64,000 nt of DNA from JAJRXC01 sp047639555 (lineage in GTDB: Bacteria; Actinomycetota; Acidimicrobiia; Acidimicrobiales; Aldehydirespiratoraceae), in NCBI GenBank assembly GCA_047639555.1, contig JBLIOE010000020.1, forward strand, positions 5,703 through 69,702. The letters are read 5' to 3'. Below the pieces are notes generated by a model. It did no database searches, was not told the DNA's origin, and saw only the letters and a program-made list of their open reading frames with translations. This document shows, in pieces, positions 49,598 through 57,815 of this stretch. Position numbers and translations under genes: made by a program. Positions within the stretch are counted from its first letter, which is position 1. Each line of letters begins with the position of its first letter.

Positions 49598-50541
49598 GCG
49601 CAATCAACACCGCCGACGGATGGTCGTACGGCATCCAACTTCCGATCCAGACCCTCACCCGGACGCTGGTCGACCCGTGGGAAGACGCGGCGACGGTCGA
49701 CGATCTCGTCGCCATCGCGAAGCGTTGCGACGACCAGGGCTACGACTTCGTTGGTGTCTGTGATCACATCGCGATTCCCGACAACGAGTACTGCGCTCGG
49801 ATGACGACCACCTGGTACGACACCATCGCGACGCTCGGCTTTCTCGCCGCCCACACCACCCGCACTCGTTTGCTCTCCGTCGTGTGGATCGCGGCCTATC
49901 GCCATCCGCTTCAGACTGCGAAGGCTTTCGGCACACTCGACCACCTGTCGGGTGGACGCGTGATCTTGGGTGCGGGCGCCGGCCATGTTGAAGCCGAGTT
50001 CGACGCGCTCGGTGTCGACTTCAAAACCCGCGGCAAACGTCTCGACGAGACACTGGCTGCCGTTCGGGGCGCGTTCACCGACACCTATGTCTCGCATGAA
50101 GGTGACTTTTACAACTACGCCGAAGTCGGAATCGCACCGCAGCCGGCAAACGATCTACCGATCTGGATCGGTGGTAGCGGTAAGGCCGCCTGGCGCCGCA
50201 CTGGACGAGTTGGCGATGGCTACATCCCGATGGGCAACGGCAAGGAGCAATACCCCGAGATTGTCGACACCATCGGCGCTGCGGCCGAAGCAGCGGGTCG
50301 GGGTGGCGCGCCGATGGACATTGGCTATATGCCGCCGTGGACCTACCTCCTCGGTGATGTCCCGGACGGTGTTATGGCGCTGGCCGGTGGCGTCGAGCCG
50401 ATGGTCGAAGACCTGCGGGCGGCGCGAGAATCAGGAGCGAACACGTTCCACCTGAAGTTTCGTGCTCGCGACCTACCGGAGTACCTGGACCAGGTCGACG
50501 CGTTCGCCGAACAGGTTGTCCCGCTGGTCAATGAAGGCTGA
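49594..50541 (+). CDS. LLM-class, probably F420-dependent, oxidoreductase
   Basis: 315 residues from GTG 49594 (GTGA overlap with the CMD gene). The luciferase-like TIM barrel is recognisable: YGIQLPIQ, DFVGVCDHIAIPD, TIATLGFLAAHTTRTRLLSVVWIAAYRHPLQTAKAFGTLDHLSGGRVILGAGAGHVEAEFDALG, then LPIWIGGSGKAAWRRTGRVGDGYIPMG. Actinobacterial members with this pattern usually use coenzyme F420. It probably reduces or oxidises an intermediate of the same pathway as the upstream dehydrogenase and CMD proteins. Confidence 0.88.
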   Translation: MSAINTADGWSYGIQLPIQTLTRTLVDPWEDAATVDDLVAIAKRCDDQGYDFVGVCDHIAIPDNEYCARMTTTWYDTIATLGFLAAHTTRTRLLSVVWIAAYRHPLQTAKAFGTLDHLSGGRVILGAGAGHVEAEFDALGVDFKTRGKRLDETLAAVRGAFTDTYVSHEGDFYNYAEVGIAPQPANDLPIWIGGSGKAAWRRTGRVGDGYIPMGNGKEQYPEIVDTIGAAAEAAGRGGAPMDIGYMPPWTYLLGDVPDGVMALAGGVEPMVEDLRAARESGANTFHLKFRARDLPEYLDQVDAFAEQVVPLVNEG

Positions 50542-50559
50542 ATCGGTCACACTCCGCAC

Positions 50560-51396
50560 ATGGTTCAAGTGAACAGCATCGAATTGACACAGCGCTTCGA
50601 GGTCGAGGGCTTCTCTCTCGCCTGGGACGAATGGGGGAGCGCCGATGGTCCGCCGCTTGTGCTGATCCACGGCTTCTCTGGTTCCGCTCACGACTTCGCG
50701 CTCCACATCCCCGCGCTCGCCGCGGATCGCCGCGTGCTTGCCATCGATCACCGCGGTCACGGTCGCTCGTCGAACTCCGGCGATGAGGCCACGTACACGG
50801 TTGATCACATTGTCGACGACGTCATCGCATGGCTCTCGGCCACGGTCGACGGACCAATCGATCTGCTGGGCCACTCGATGGGCGGTCGGGTCGCGTTGCG
50901 CCTCGCACTGGCCCGCCGTGACCTTCTCCGATCGATTGTCCTGATGGACACGACGGCGTGGGCCTTTGGGATCGACGACCCAGAGATGGCGGCCATGGTG
51001 AAGGGGTTCTTCGAATCGATAACCGCCGACACACCCATGACTTTCCCCGCCGGTCCGGAGACGGCGCTGATTGAGGCGGCCACCCCGGCGGATTGGCAGG
51101 CCATCAAAGACGAGTTAAGCGCGGCGTTTGACCCGATGGCGGCCCGAGCGCTTGGCCTCGCGCTGTTCGGCAACAAGCTCGAGCAGGTCGACCACCGTCT
51201 CGGTGATATCGACGCTCCCGTGACTGTGATCGCCGGTGAACACGACCATCCCTATGTCGACCACGCTCAGGCCCTGGCCGACAATGTCGTCAACGGTCAA
51301 CACGTGATCATCGCGGGCGCCTACCACTCGCCCCAGCTGACCCACCAAGCCGAGTGGCTCGCCGCCGTCCAGTTCCACCTCGCCCGCGTTTCGTAA
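50560..51396 (+). CDS. Alpha/beta hydrolase
   Basis: 278 residues. PPLVLIHGFSGSAHDF gives the oxyanion hole and IDHRGHGRSS the turn. The nucleophile elbow is LLGHSMGGRVAL, the acid is in VIAGEHDHPYV and the base in GAYHSPQLTH. It is close to 3-oxoadipate enol-lactonase/haloperoxidase-like hydrolases. It follows the LLM gene after 18 bases in the same direction and may extend that operon. Confidence 0.88.
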   Translation: MVQVNSIELTQRFEVEGFSLAWDEWGSADGPPLVLIHGFSGSAHDFALHIPALAADRRVLAIDHRGHGRSSNSGDEATYTVDHIVDDVIAWLSATVDGPIDLLGHSMGGRVALRLALARRDLLRSIVLMDTTAWAFGIDDPEMAAMVKGFFESITADTPMTFPAGPETALIEAATPADWQAIKDELSAAFDPMAARALGLALFGNKLEQVDHRLGDIDAPVTVIAGEHDHPYVDHAQALADNVVNGQHVIIAGAYHSPQLTHQAEWLAAVQFHLARVS

Positions 51397-51403
51397 CCGG
51401 GTA

Positions 51404-52267
51404 GTGATGGGCCGCGTGCAGGGCATCTCGGCGATCGACACCATGATCGGGTTTCGGGCGACCGCGAATGTTGACCGCAACCCGACGAACGTTCGTGAAT
51501 CGCAAAAGGGTCAACTCCACCCGGCCGACTACATGTATCGCGACATTCCGGAAACGGCCAGGCCGGAAGACGGCATCGCTGAGGCGATCGCTGACACGCT
51601 CGCGGCCATGGACAACAACGGTGTCGGTGTTGGCCTGATCGCCCTTGGGCACCCGGCGTCGATCGCGGCGGCCGAGACGTTTCCTGACCGATTCGCACTC
51701 TCCACGCTCGTTGATGGCAACGATGTGATGGGCGCGGTTCGTCAGATCCAAACCGACCACTCAATCCATGGCGTCCGAGCCGTTGGAGCGTTCCCCGCGG
51801 GCACCTCGCCGACGATCCGGATCGACGATGCGCACTGGTATCCCGTCTACGCGACGTGTGTCGAACTCGGGCTGCCAATCTTCGTGAACGCCGGCGTGCC
51901 TGGCCCGAGGGTGCCAATGGACAGCCAACACGTCGAAGCGATTGACCGGGTGATGTACGACTTTCCCGAGTTGGTCATGGTGCTCCGTCACGGCGCCGAG
52001 CCGTGGGAAACGCTCGCGGTGAAGCTGATGATCAAGTGGCCGGGACTGCACTACTCCACATCGGCCTTCGCCCCGAAGCACTACCCGCAGGCGATCATCA
52101 ACTACGCGAACACTCGCGGCGCCGAGAAGATCATCTACGGGGGCTACCACCCGTATGCGCTTGAACTCGACCGCATCTTCGCCGAACTCGACGATGTGCC
52201 GTTCCGAGACCATGTTTGGGAACCGTTCCTGCGCGGCAACGCCGCGAGGATTCTCGGCCTCGCCTAA
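51404..52267 (+). CDS. Amidohydrolase-related TIM-barrel protein
   Basis: 287 residues starting at GTG 51404 or ATG 51407. The sequence follows the amidohydro-rel family: GISAIDTMIGF at the first strand (Asp, but no H-x-H), VGVGLIALGHPAS, ADTLAAMDNNGV, LPIFVNAGVPGPRVP, LVMVLRHGAEPW and GAEKIIYGGYHPYALELDRI. The metal-binding H-x-H and the final Asp (G-S-D-Y) are not obvious, since the C-terminal motif reads YGGYHP, so activity may be altered or metal-independent. It overlaps the convergent CoA-transferase gene by 4 bases. Confidence 0.78.
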   Translation: MMGRVQGISAIDTMIGFRATANVDRNPTNVRESQKGQLHPADYMYRDIPETARPEDGIAEAIADTLAAMDNNGVGVGLIALGHPASIAAAETFPDRFALSTLVDGNDVMGAVRQIQTDHSIHGVRAVGAFPAGTSPTIRIDDAHWYPVYATCVELGLPIFVNAGVPGPRVPMDSQHVEAIDRVMYDFPELVMVLRHGAEPWETLAVKLMIKWPGLHYSTSAFAPKHYPQAIINYANTRGAEKIIYGGYHPYALELDRIFAELDDVPFRDHVWEPFLRGNAARILGLA

Positions 52268-53490
52268 GTCACCGCGCCCTTCACCTTGAGGTCGATGACC
52301 TCGTCCATGTCCATGCCGAGGTCGCCGGTGAGGATCTCGTCGCCGTGTTCGTTGAATCCGGGCGCTCGACCGACTGGGCTCGGGGCGCCGTTGAACTGCA
52401 CGGGTGTGGTCACGAGCTTGAACGGCACGCCGGCCTCGTTCTCCAGGTCTTGCACGTAGTCGTTGGCGATCGATTGCGGGTCGTCGATGATCTCGAGCGA
52501 GTCGAGCACCGGTGTCCACTGGCCGTTGAAGTTGGCGAGGAGTTCGACGACTTCGGCGAGTGAGCGCGAGCCGATCACTTCGTCGACAACCGCCTTCGCC
52601 TCACCCGCGTTCGCGGTCAGTGTCTCGTGGTCGACAAACCGAGGGTCTTTGATGAGCTCGGGGCGACCGATCACTCCACAGAACTCCTGCCAGTATTTCA
52701 ACGGTTGGAGGCAGGTGATATTGACCACCCGGCCGTCGTTGGTCGGGAAGGTGCCGAGCAGCGGGTTGAAGACCGTCTTGCCGAGGTCAAACGGGCGCCA
52801 GGCGGTGCCGTTCACATGGCTCATCGCAATTCCGGACGCCATCGCCCACATGCCGGTGGCCAGGAGTGACACCTCAAGCGACTGTGGTTCTCCCGTGCGT
52901 TCGCGCTTCAGGAGGGCGGCACTGATGCCACCAGCAATTGTCATCGCCCCCATCGAGTCGCCGAACGCCGGGCCGGGCTGGCTTGGCATCCGCTCGTCGT
53001 CGACGTACCACGCACCCATCGCTGCGCCGGAACGGCACCAGAACGAAGTCATGTCGTAGCCGCCACGATTTCCTTCGGGCCCCTTCGGCCCCCAGGCCGT
53101 GCCCGCCGCGTAGACGATGTCCGGGTTGTGGGCTCGGACCTCCGTCTCGGTGATCTTCAGCCTCTCGCGCACGATTGGCGGCTTGTTGACGAGGAAGACA
53201 TCGCTGATCGCGATGAGCCGATGGAGGACGGCGAGGCCCTCCTCGGTCTTCAGGTCGAGGCCGAGGCTGCGCTTGCCGCGATTGGCGTGTTCCATGATCG
53301 CGTGGACGTTGCCGCTGAGGTCGACCGACCCACTTTGCGCGAGCCCGCGCGCGGCATCGCCGCGAACGGCGTGCTCGATCTTGATGACGTCGGCGCCCCA
53401 ATCGGCGAGGATCGCTGACGCTGCGGGGACGAACGTGTGGTCCGCCACTTCGAGAATTCGAATTCCATCCATAACTCCACTCATGCCCAT
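52264..53490 (-). CDS. CaiB/BaiF family (class III) CoA-transferase
   Basis: 408 residues. GIRILEVADHTFVPAASAILADWGADVIKIE is the family N-terminus. RGKRSLGLDLKTEEGLAVLHRLI and FLVNKPP follow, and the catalytic aspartate is Asp178 in GPAFGDSMGAM. It transfers CoA between acids such as carnitine, bile acids or aromatic acids; the acceptor is unknown. It is divergent from the carbonic anhydrase gene and converges with the amidohydrolase gene. Confidence 0.92.
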   Translation of the reverse strand: MGMSGVMDGIRILEVADHTFVPAASAILADWGADVIKIEHAVRGDAARGLAQSGSVDLSGNVHAIMEHANRGKRSLGLDLKTEEGLAVLHRLIAISDVFLVNKPPIVRERLKITETEVRAHNPDIVYAAGTAWGPKGPEGNRGGYDMTSFWCRSGAAMGAWYVDDERMPSQPGPAFGDSMGAMTIAGGISAALLKRERTGEPQSLEVSLLATGMWAMASGIAMSHVNGTAWRPFDLGKTVFNPLLGTFPTNDGRVVNITCLQPLKYWQEFCGVIGRPELIKDPRFVDHETLTANAGEAKAVVDEVIGSRSLAEVVELLANFNGQWTPVLDSLEIIDDPQSIANDYVQDLENEAGVPFKLVTTPVQFNGAPSPVGRAPGFNEHGDEILTGDLGMDMDEVIDLKVKGAVT

Positions 53491-53527
53491 GTCCTATCAC
53501 GGACCCATTTGCGATAAGGGTGTGCCC

Positions 53528-54043
53528 ATGAACGCCGAAGACTTCACACCGAGCGCCGACGAGCTGATCGCGAACAACGCCATCTATGCCGGGTCCTTCG
53601 ACCCTCGAGGCAAGAAGGTCAGGCCGGTTCGCCAGCTGGCGATCGTCGCGTGCATGGATTCGCGGATGCCGATCTTCCCCATCCTGGGGCTCGATAGAGG
53701 CGACGCCCATGTGATCCGTAATGCCGGCGGAGTGGTGACGGACGACGTGATTCGTTCGCTGTGCCTCTCGCAACGCTCGATGGGCACCCGGGAGATTGTG
53801 CTTCTGCATCACACCGATTGCGGCCTCCAACACGTGACCGAGGACGGGTTCAACGCTGAGATCGAAGCCGAGATCGGGATGAAGCCCACGTGGGCGCTCG
53901 AGTCATTCGACGACCCGTACGCCGATATTCGGCAATCGATGCAACGGCTGAAGCTCTCGCCGTTCCTTCTCCACAAAGACCACATACGAGGCTTTGTCTA
54001 CGACGTGGCCGACGGCCGGCTCAACGAGGTTGCGGACGGCTGA
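53528..54043 (+). CDS. Beta-class carbonic anhydrase
   Basis: 171 residues from ATG 53528. The zinc site is visible: Cys42 with the Asp44-Arg46 pair in ACMDSRMP, and His95 and Cys98 in LLHHTDCGL. DAHVIRNAGGVVTDDVIRSL is the usual active-site helix. It interconverts carbon dioxide and bicarbonate in the cytoplasm. The short form resembles the mycobacterial Rv1284-type enzyme. It ends 9 bases before the convergent putative selenoprotein gene. Confidence 0.92.
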   Translation: MNAEDFTPSADELIANNAIYAGSFDPRGKKVRPVRQLAIVACMDSRMPIFPILGLDRGDAHVIRNAGGVVTDDVIRSLCLSQRSMGTREIVLLHHTDCGLQHVTEDGFNAEIEAEIGMKPTWALESFDDPYADIRQSMQRLKLSPFLLHKDHIRGFVYDVADGRLNEVADG

Positions 54044-54052
54044 AGCTGTCGT

Positions 54053-55129
54053 TCAGAGGGCGGGACGGATGCCGTAGGTGTCGCCGCCACCATTGGCGAT
54101 GACATCGTCGAGCCAGGTGGTGCCGTAGCTGTCGGACACTTCTTGCGCCATGTCGCTCGCTTCGCCGGGCGGGGTGGACTCAAGGGTCCAGGCTTGGCGC
54201 TTGTAGGTCCAGTTGCTCGGATCGGCGGCGTGCGCCTGCTTCCAAAACGGAACCGCGGCGTCCTTCCCGACAGTGTCGTGAAGGTGGCACCCGAGCTCGA
54301 AGAGCGCGGCGGCGCGGCTGTGATCGATCGGACGAGGCAGCGAGGCCTCGATCACTTCGTGCGGGGCCATGGCGAAGCGGCTCTCGGCGCCGTTCTCGAC
54401 CCAGTCGACGATCGCGGCCCGATAGTCCTCGCCTTGGTCGGGGAACTTCTTGATCTCGGTGAACAGCATCTTCATACGCTCGGGGAGGTCGTCGGTGATT
54501 TCCACCGCCCGCATTGGCGAAGCTTCGAGTGATGCCGACTCGGGTGGCCGAACCAGCGTTCCAGTTTCGTCGATCCACACGGCCATCGGCACGTTGTTGA
54601 TGCCGAGGTGTTGGTCGACCAGGTGATAGGGATCGAGCAGCGATGGATGAGTCGGCGACGCCGCCGCGATCCACTCGGTGGTCTTCGAAGGATCGAGATC
54701 GAGGGCGACCGTGACAACGGTGAGTCCCTGGGATTCGAGTTCAGCGTGAAGTGCCTGCCACCCGGGCAGGCTGTGGCGACAACCTCACCACGAGGCCCAG
54801 GCGACAAGGAGTACCTTGCGGCCATGGAGCGAAGTGAGCGAGAAAGGGTTGCCGTCGGCGTCAGTGAATGGCAGGTCGGGGACGACCGCTGTTGTGAGTG
54901 CGCGACCGCCACTTTCTGGGCCGAGGGCGACGAGGCCATGGTCGGGATCTTCAACGATCGCCATGCCGAGTTTGTTGGCTACGACGGAGACATCAAGCTG
55001 TCCGTCCGCCATCACGGCTTCAGGAGCAGGGACACATTGCTCGCCCTTACAGAGCCCCTCGGGCTTCGATTGCCAACCCGTCGCCGCGGCGAACGAGTCG
55101 GTATCGACGGTCAGTGAGTCGAGGATCAT
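54053..55129 (-). CDS. Putative selenoprotein: TlpA/ResA-like thioredoxin-fold protein with in-frame TGA (Sec115)
   Basis: 358 residues if the TGA at 54787-54785 is read as selenocysteine. I translated the whole interval 54787-54590 and found no other stop, and both flanking segments are in one frame. Before the TGA the protein reads FTDADGNPFSLTSLHGRKVLLVAWASW; after it GCRHSLPGWQALHAELESQGLTVVTVALD, an unmistakable thioredoxin beta-alpha-beta. So the TGA sits where homologues carry the first active-site cysteine (W-A-S-W-C-G-C-R). VPMAVWIDETG is the cis-Pro segment. An N-terminal module (about 1-75) has Cys27 and Cys32. The last 180 residues are helical and unassigned. The start is leaderless (TAGGGT 6 bases upstream). 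Confidence 0.82.
54753..54771 (-). promoter_or_regulatory. Bacterial SECIS-like hairpin downstream of the in-frame TGA
   Basis: On the message a perfect 7-bp stem GCCUGCC/GGCAGGC closes a 5-base loop CGGGU. The stem starts 13 bases and the loop 20 bases after the UGA. Bacterial SECIS elements recognised by SelB are small apical stem-loops of this kind, with a G in the first two loop positions and the loop about 16-37 bases from the UGA. All these criteria are met. The structure lies inside codons for SLPGWQA. Confidence 0.75.
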
Positions 55130-55135
55130 GGGCGC

Positions 55136-55141
55136 ACCCTA
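55136..55141 (-). promoter_or_regulatory. TAGGGT -10 box of the selenoprotein gene
   Basis: TAGGGT (minus strand, 55141-55136) is separated from ATG 55129 by 6 bases, consistent with leaderless transcription. The 228 bases from here to 55357 otherwise hold only a GAGGAGAAGG ribosome-binding-site-like string followed by a 7-codon frame (ATG 55270 to TGA 55293), of unknown meaning. Confidence 0.45.
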
Positions 55142-55357
55142 GGAGATTCGGCCGCCCCCAGCGAGATCACGCCCGCCGCGTCGCGAAGCGGGCGACCCGG
55201 CGGTGTCACAGGGTGTCAGTAGCTTCACTCTCACTTCCCCTCGTTGATCAATCTCTGAGGAGAAGGCTGATGCCATCCGACCACGATTTCTGACTGCAAT
55301 CCCGTGAGTGGCTGATCCGATATCGCCCGAAAGAGCGACCTGGATGCCCGCTTCGAC

Positions 55358-55579
55358 GTGGTCGATGGTCACCTCCACAAGATGGGTGACCGGATGGATC
55401 AGTCCGACTCGCGGCTCGGACGAATCGAGACCGATGTCCATGAAGTGAAGACAGAGATGAGGGAATTCCGAATGGAGTTCCACTCGATGAGTCGAGCGAT
55501 CGTGCTGTCCGTCATGGCGATGGCTGTCATGCTGGCTGTTCTCGTGCTCACGATCGGCATCGCCGCCCTCGCGGCATAA
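55358..55579 (+). CDS. Small coiled-coil/transmembrane protein
   Basis: 73 residues from GTG 55358. The frame is open back to a TGA at about 55313 (ARKSDLDARFDV) but has no earlier start. Residues 10-45 are heptad-like (RLGRIETDVHEVKTEMREFRMEF) and residues 48-72 form one membrane helix (VLSVMAMAVMLAVLVLTIGIAALAA). The function is unknown; such proteins resemble CCDC90/DUF1640-like or phage-type coiled-coil anchors. A good ribosome-binding site and ATG lie 88 bases upstream but lead into a 7-codon frame, so the present gene may be a 5'-frameshifted remnant. Confidence 0.5.
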   Translation: MVDGHLHKMGDRMDQSDSRLGRIETDVHEVKTEMREFRMEFHSMSRAIVLSVMAMAVMLAVLVLTIGIAALAA

Positions 55580-55587
55580 CGCTTGCG

Positions 55588-57036
55588 TTAGCCCCTATCG
55601 GCGAGGTCGTACTCGGCCATGAAGTAGGGGTGGTCGGGGTCGAAGTCGGTGAGAGTGGCGGGGTTGTCGACTTTGCCCATCGGCCGTGAGCCGGTGCCGA
55701 CTACGCCGGCGGGCTCATTGCCGAGGTCGAGGCGGACTTCGTCGATCAGGGCACGAAGCCGCTCCACGATCTCGGTCTCAGTCTCGGCGACGTTGGTGGT
55801 CTCCGCGATGTCGTCGACCAGGTTGAAGAGCTGATCCTCTTGCTCGCCCTGCTTCAGTACATGGAGCTTCCACGGTCCGACGCGGACAGCTTCGATGTTT
55901 GGCCCGACTTGGTAGAAGAACGATCGTTCACCGTCGAGCGTGCGACCATCGAGGCCAAGCACTCCGGCAAGGTCGTGGCCGTCGATCGTGCGGTCGGTCG
56001 GAACGTCGGCACCACAGATGGCGGCCAGTGTGGGGTAGAGGTCGATCTGGGCACCGACGGCAGCGGACGTCCCCGTAGAGACATGTCCGGGCCAGCGCAC
56101 GATGCACGGCACTCGTTGTCCGCCTTCCCATGTCTGCCCCTTCGATCCACGCAGGGGTGCGTTCGAGCCAGCTCCGCCCGACTCATGGGCCAGTGAACCG
56201 TTGTCGCTGGTGAAGATCACGATCGTGTCGTCGTCAAGTCCGAGCTCGGCGAGTTCGGCGAGGATCACTCCCGTGACCCAGTCGACACACTCCACTGCGG
56301 CGCCATAGTCGCCGTTCTGCGAGGCCTTCTTGAATCGTTCCTGCACATAGATCGGCAGGTGCACATACATGTGGGCGAGGTACAGGAAGAACGGCTGGTC
56401 CTTGTTCGTGCGAATGAACCGCACGGCCTGTTCGAGATAGCGGTTGGTAAGTGAGGCCTGATCGGGCTGGGCTTCGAGCACGGCCTTGTCTTCGAGGAGG
56501 GGGAGCGGTGGTCGCACCCACGGCTCGGTAAGCCCCATCTTGCGAAGCATCTCTTCGATCTCGTCGGGCGTGAGCCCGTGGACCTTGTCGCCCGCGATCT
56601 GCCGACCCATGTCGTTGCTATACGGAATGCCGTAGTACTCGTCGAAGCCATGAGAGGTAGGCAGGAACTCGGGTTGATCACCCAGGTGCCATTTGCCGAC
56701 GAGTTTTGTCGCGTAGCCCTGCTCACTGAGGAGGCGAGCGATTGTTACCTCGGCCGGATTGAGACCGACCGACCAGCCGGGGAACAACACGCCGCCGAGG
56801 CCACCCGATGCGGCACCGCCGAAGCCCACCCGGAGCGGATAACACCCGGTCATCAGCGCGGCCCGCGACGGCGAGCAGACCGGTGACGTCGCATAGAAGT
56901 CGGTGAAGCGGGTGCCTTCCGCCGCCATCTTGTCGAGATGGGGTGTGCGGTTCAGTTCCGACCCATAACAACCGAGGTCGCCGTAGCCCAGGTCATCGCA
57001 GTTGATGAGAATGACGTTGGGAGCGCGTTCGGTCAT
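55588..57036 (-). CDS. Type I sulfatase (arylsulfatase family)
   Basis: 482 residues. Metal-binding Asp14-Asp15 (INCDDLGYGDLG) and the sulfatase signature Cys54-S-P-S-Arg58 (SPVCSPSRAALMTG) mark it as a formylglycine-dependent sulfatase. KLVGKWHLG and IFTSDNGSLAHESGGAGSNAPLRGSKGQTWEGG supply the remaining active-site residues. No signal peptide is evident, so it is probably cytoplasmic. Activity needs a formylglycine-generating enzyme, not encoded here. The ATG overlaps the stop of the iodotyrosine-deiodinase-like gene (ATGA), so the two are co-expressed. Confidence 0.92.
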   Translation of the reverse strand: MTERAPNVILINCDDLGYGDLGCYGSELNRTPHLDKMAAEGTRFTDFYATSPVCSPSRAALMTGCYPLRVGFGGAASGGLGGVLFPGWSVGLNPAEVTIARLLSEQGYATKLVGKWHLGDQPEFLPTSHGFDEYYGIPYSNDMGRQIAGDKVHGLTPDEIEEMLRKMGLTEPWVRPPLPLLEDKAVLEAQPDQASLTNRYLEQAVRFIRTNKDQPFFLYLAHMYVHLPIYVQERFKKASQNGDYGAAVECVDWVTGVILAELAELGLDDDTIVIFTSDNGSLAHESGGAGSNAPLRGSKGQTWEGGQRVPCIVRWPGHVSTGTSAAVGAQIDLYPTLAAICGADVPTDRTIDGHDLAGVLGLDGRTLDGERSFFYQVGPNIEAVRVGPWKLHVLKQGEQEDQLFNLVDDIAETTNVAETETEIVERLRALIDEVRLDLGNEPAGVVGTGSRPMGKVDNPATLTDFDPDHPYFMAEYDLADRG

Positions 57037-57770
57037 GGCAGCATCATGCCGTCCGGTGAGCCTCCGCGAAAGATGGCGATGTCGCCCAGTGGTTTGCGAG
57101 CGAGATCGGGCACGACCACGCCGGGAAGCGGATGGCCAACCGGGAACATCGCGAACGGCCGTTCGGTGTCAGGTCGATCGAGGACCTTTCGGAGGAAGGC
57201 CATCGGGCTTGGGGTGTGGGGGAGGGTGATGAGGCCCGCCTGGTGGACCGCGGTGACGAACATGCCGGCTGCGATGCCGACGCTTTCCTTGACGTAGTAG
57301 TGCGTCTTCTTCGAGCCGTCGTGGTGGGTGCCGAAGCGCTGCTCGAAGAGCACCACGAGCCAGGGCGCGATCTCGAGGAACTCCTTGTGATGATCGGTAC
57401 CGAGCGGTGCGAGCGCCGCCTGCCACTCCTCGTTCATCCGGTTCTCGAGATAGTTGGTGTGTTCCTCTTCCTCGGCGGCCGTTCGGATCTGGCGTTTGAG
57501 ATCGGGATCGCTGATCGCAACGAACGTCCAGGGCTGCATGTGGGCGCCCGAGGGAGCCGTCGCCGCCGCTCTGATCAGGTTCTCGATCACCGACCGCGGC
57601 ACTGGACGATCGTCGAACATGCGCACGCTGCGGCGCCGATCCATCTCGGCAAGAAACCGCTCTGATCGCTCGCCCAGCTCGCTATCGCTGACGGCCGGGT
57701 GATCGTGGGCGACGAACGGATGCGCCGCCGCAAGTGCGGAATCCGGATAGGGATGTTTGTAGTCCGTCAT
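57033..57770 (-). CDS. Iodotyrosine deiodinase-like flavoprotein (nitroreductase superfamily)
   Basis: 245 residues from ATG 57770. RRRSVRMFDDRPVPRSVIENLIRAAATAPSGAHMQPWTFVAI binds FMN. The central part NYLENRMNEEWQAALAPLG, then KKTHYYVKESVGIAAGMFVTAVHQAGLITLPHTPSPMAFLRKVLDRPDTERPFAMFPVGHP, then VPDLARKPL, runs parallel to animal iodotyrosine deiodinase (KK-x-HYY-x-x-x-SV-x-IA-G, T-P-x-x-x-x-x-LR-x-LL-RP, PVG-P, VPDL-RKPL). Bacterial homologues dehalogenate halotyrosines or are of unknown role. It is coupled to a sulfatase gene, and a TACCGT box 6 bases upstream suggests a leaderless start. Confidence 0.83.
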   Translation of the reverse strand: MTDYKHPYPDSALAAAHPFVAHDHPAVSDSELGERSERFLAEMDRRRSVRMFDDRPVPRSVIENLIRAAATAPSGAHMQPWTFVAISDPDLKRQIRTAAEEEEHTNYLENRMNEEWQAALAPLGTDHHKEFLEIAPWLVVLFEQRFGTHHDGSKKTHYYVKESVGIAAGMFVTAVHQAGLITLPHTPSPMAFLRKVLDRPDTERPFAMFPVGHPLPGVVVPDLARKPLGDIAIFRGGSPDGMMLP

Positions 57771-57776
57771 CACTCG

Positions 57777-57782
57777 ACGGTA
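57777..57782 (-). promoter_or_regulatory. TACCGT -10 box of the deiodinase-sulfatase operon
   Basis: TACCGT (minus strand, 57782-57777) ends 6 bases before ATG 57770, with no ribosome-binding site between. It lies 34 bases after the stop of the HD-GYP gene, which is on the same strand. Confidence 0.45.
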
Positions 57783-57815
57783 GCCGCCGGCTCGCCACCG
57801 GGTCGGGGCCGATTC

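Noticed and set aside
54053..55129. Reading the interrupted thioredoxin-like gene as an ordinary pseudogene
   Set aside because: The only stop is a TGA exactly at the catalytic cysteine, the frame is otherwise intact for 358 codons, and a SECIS-like hairpin follows at the right distance.
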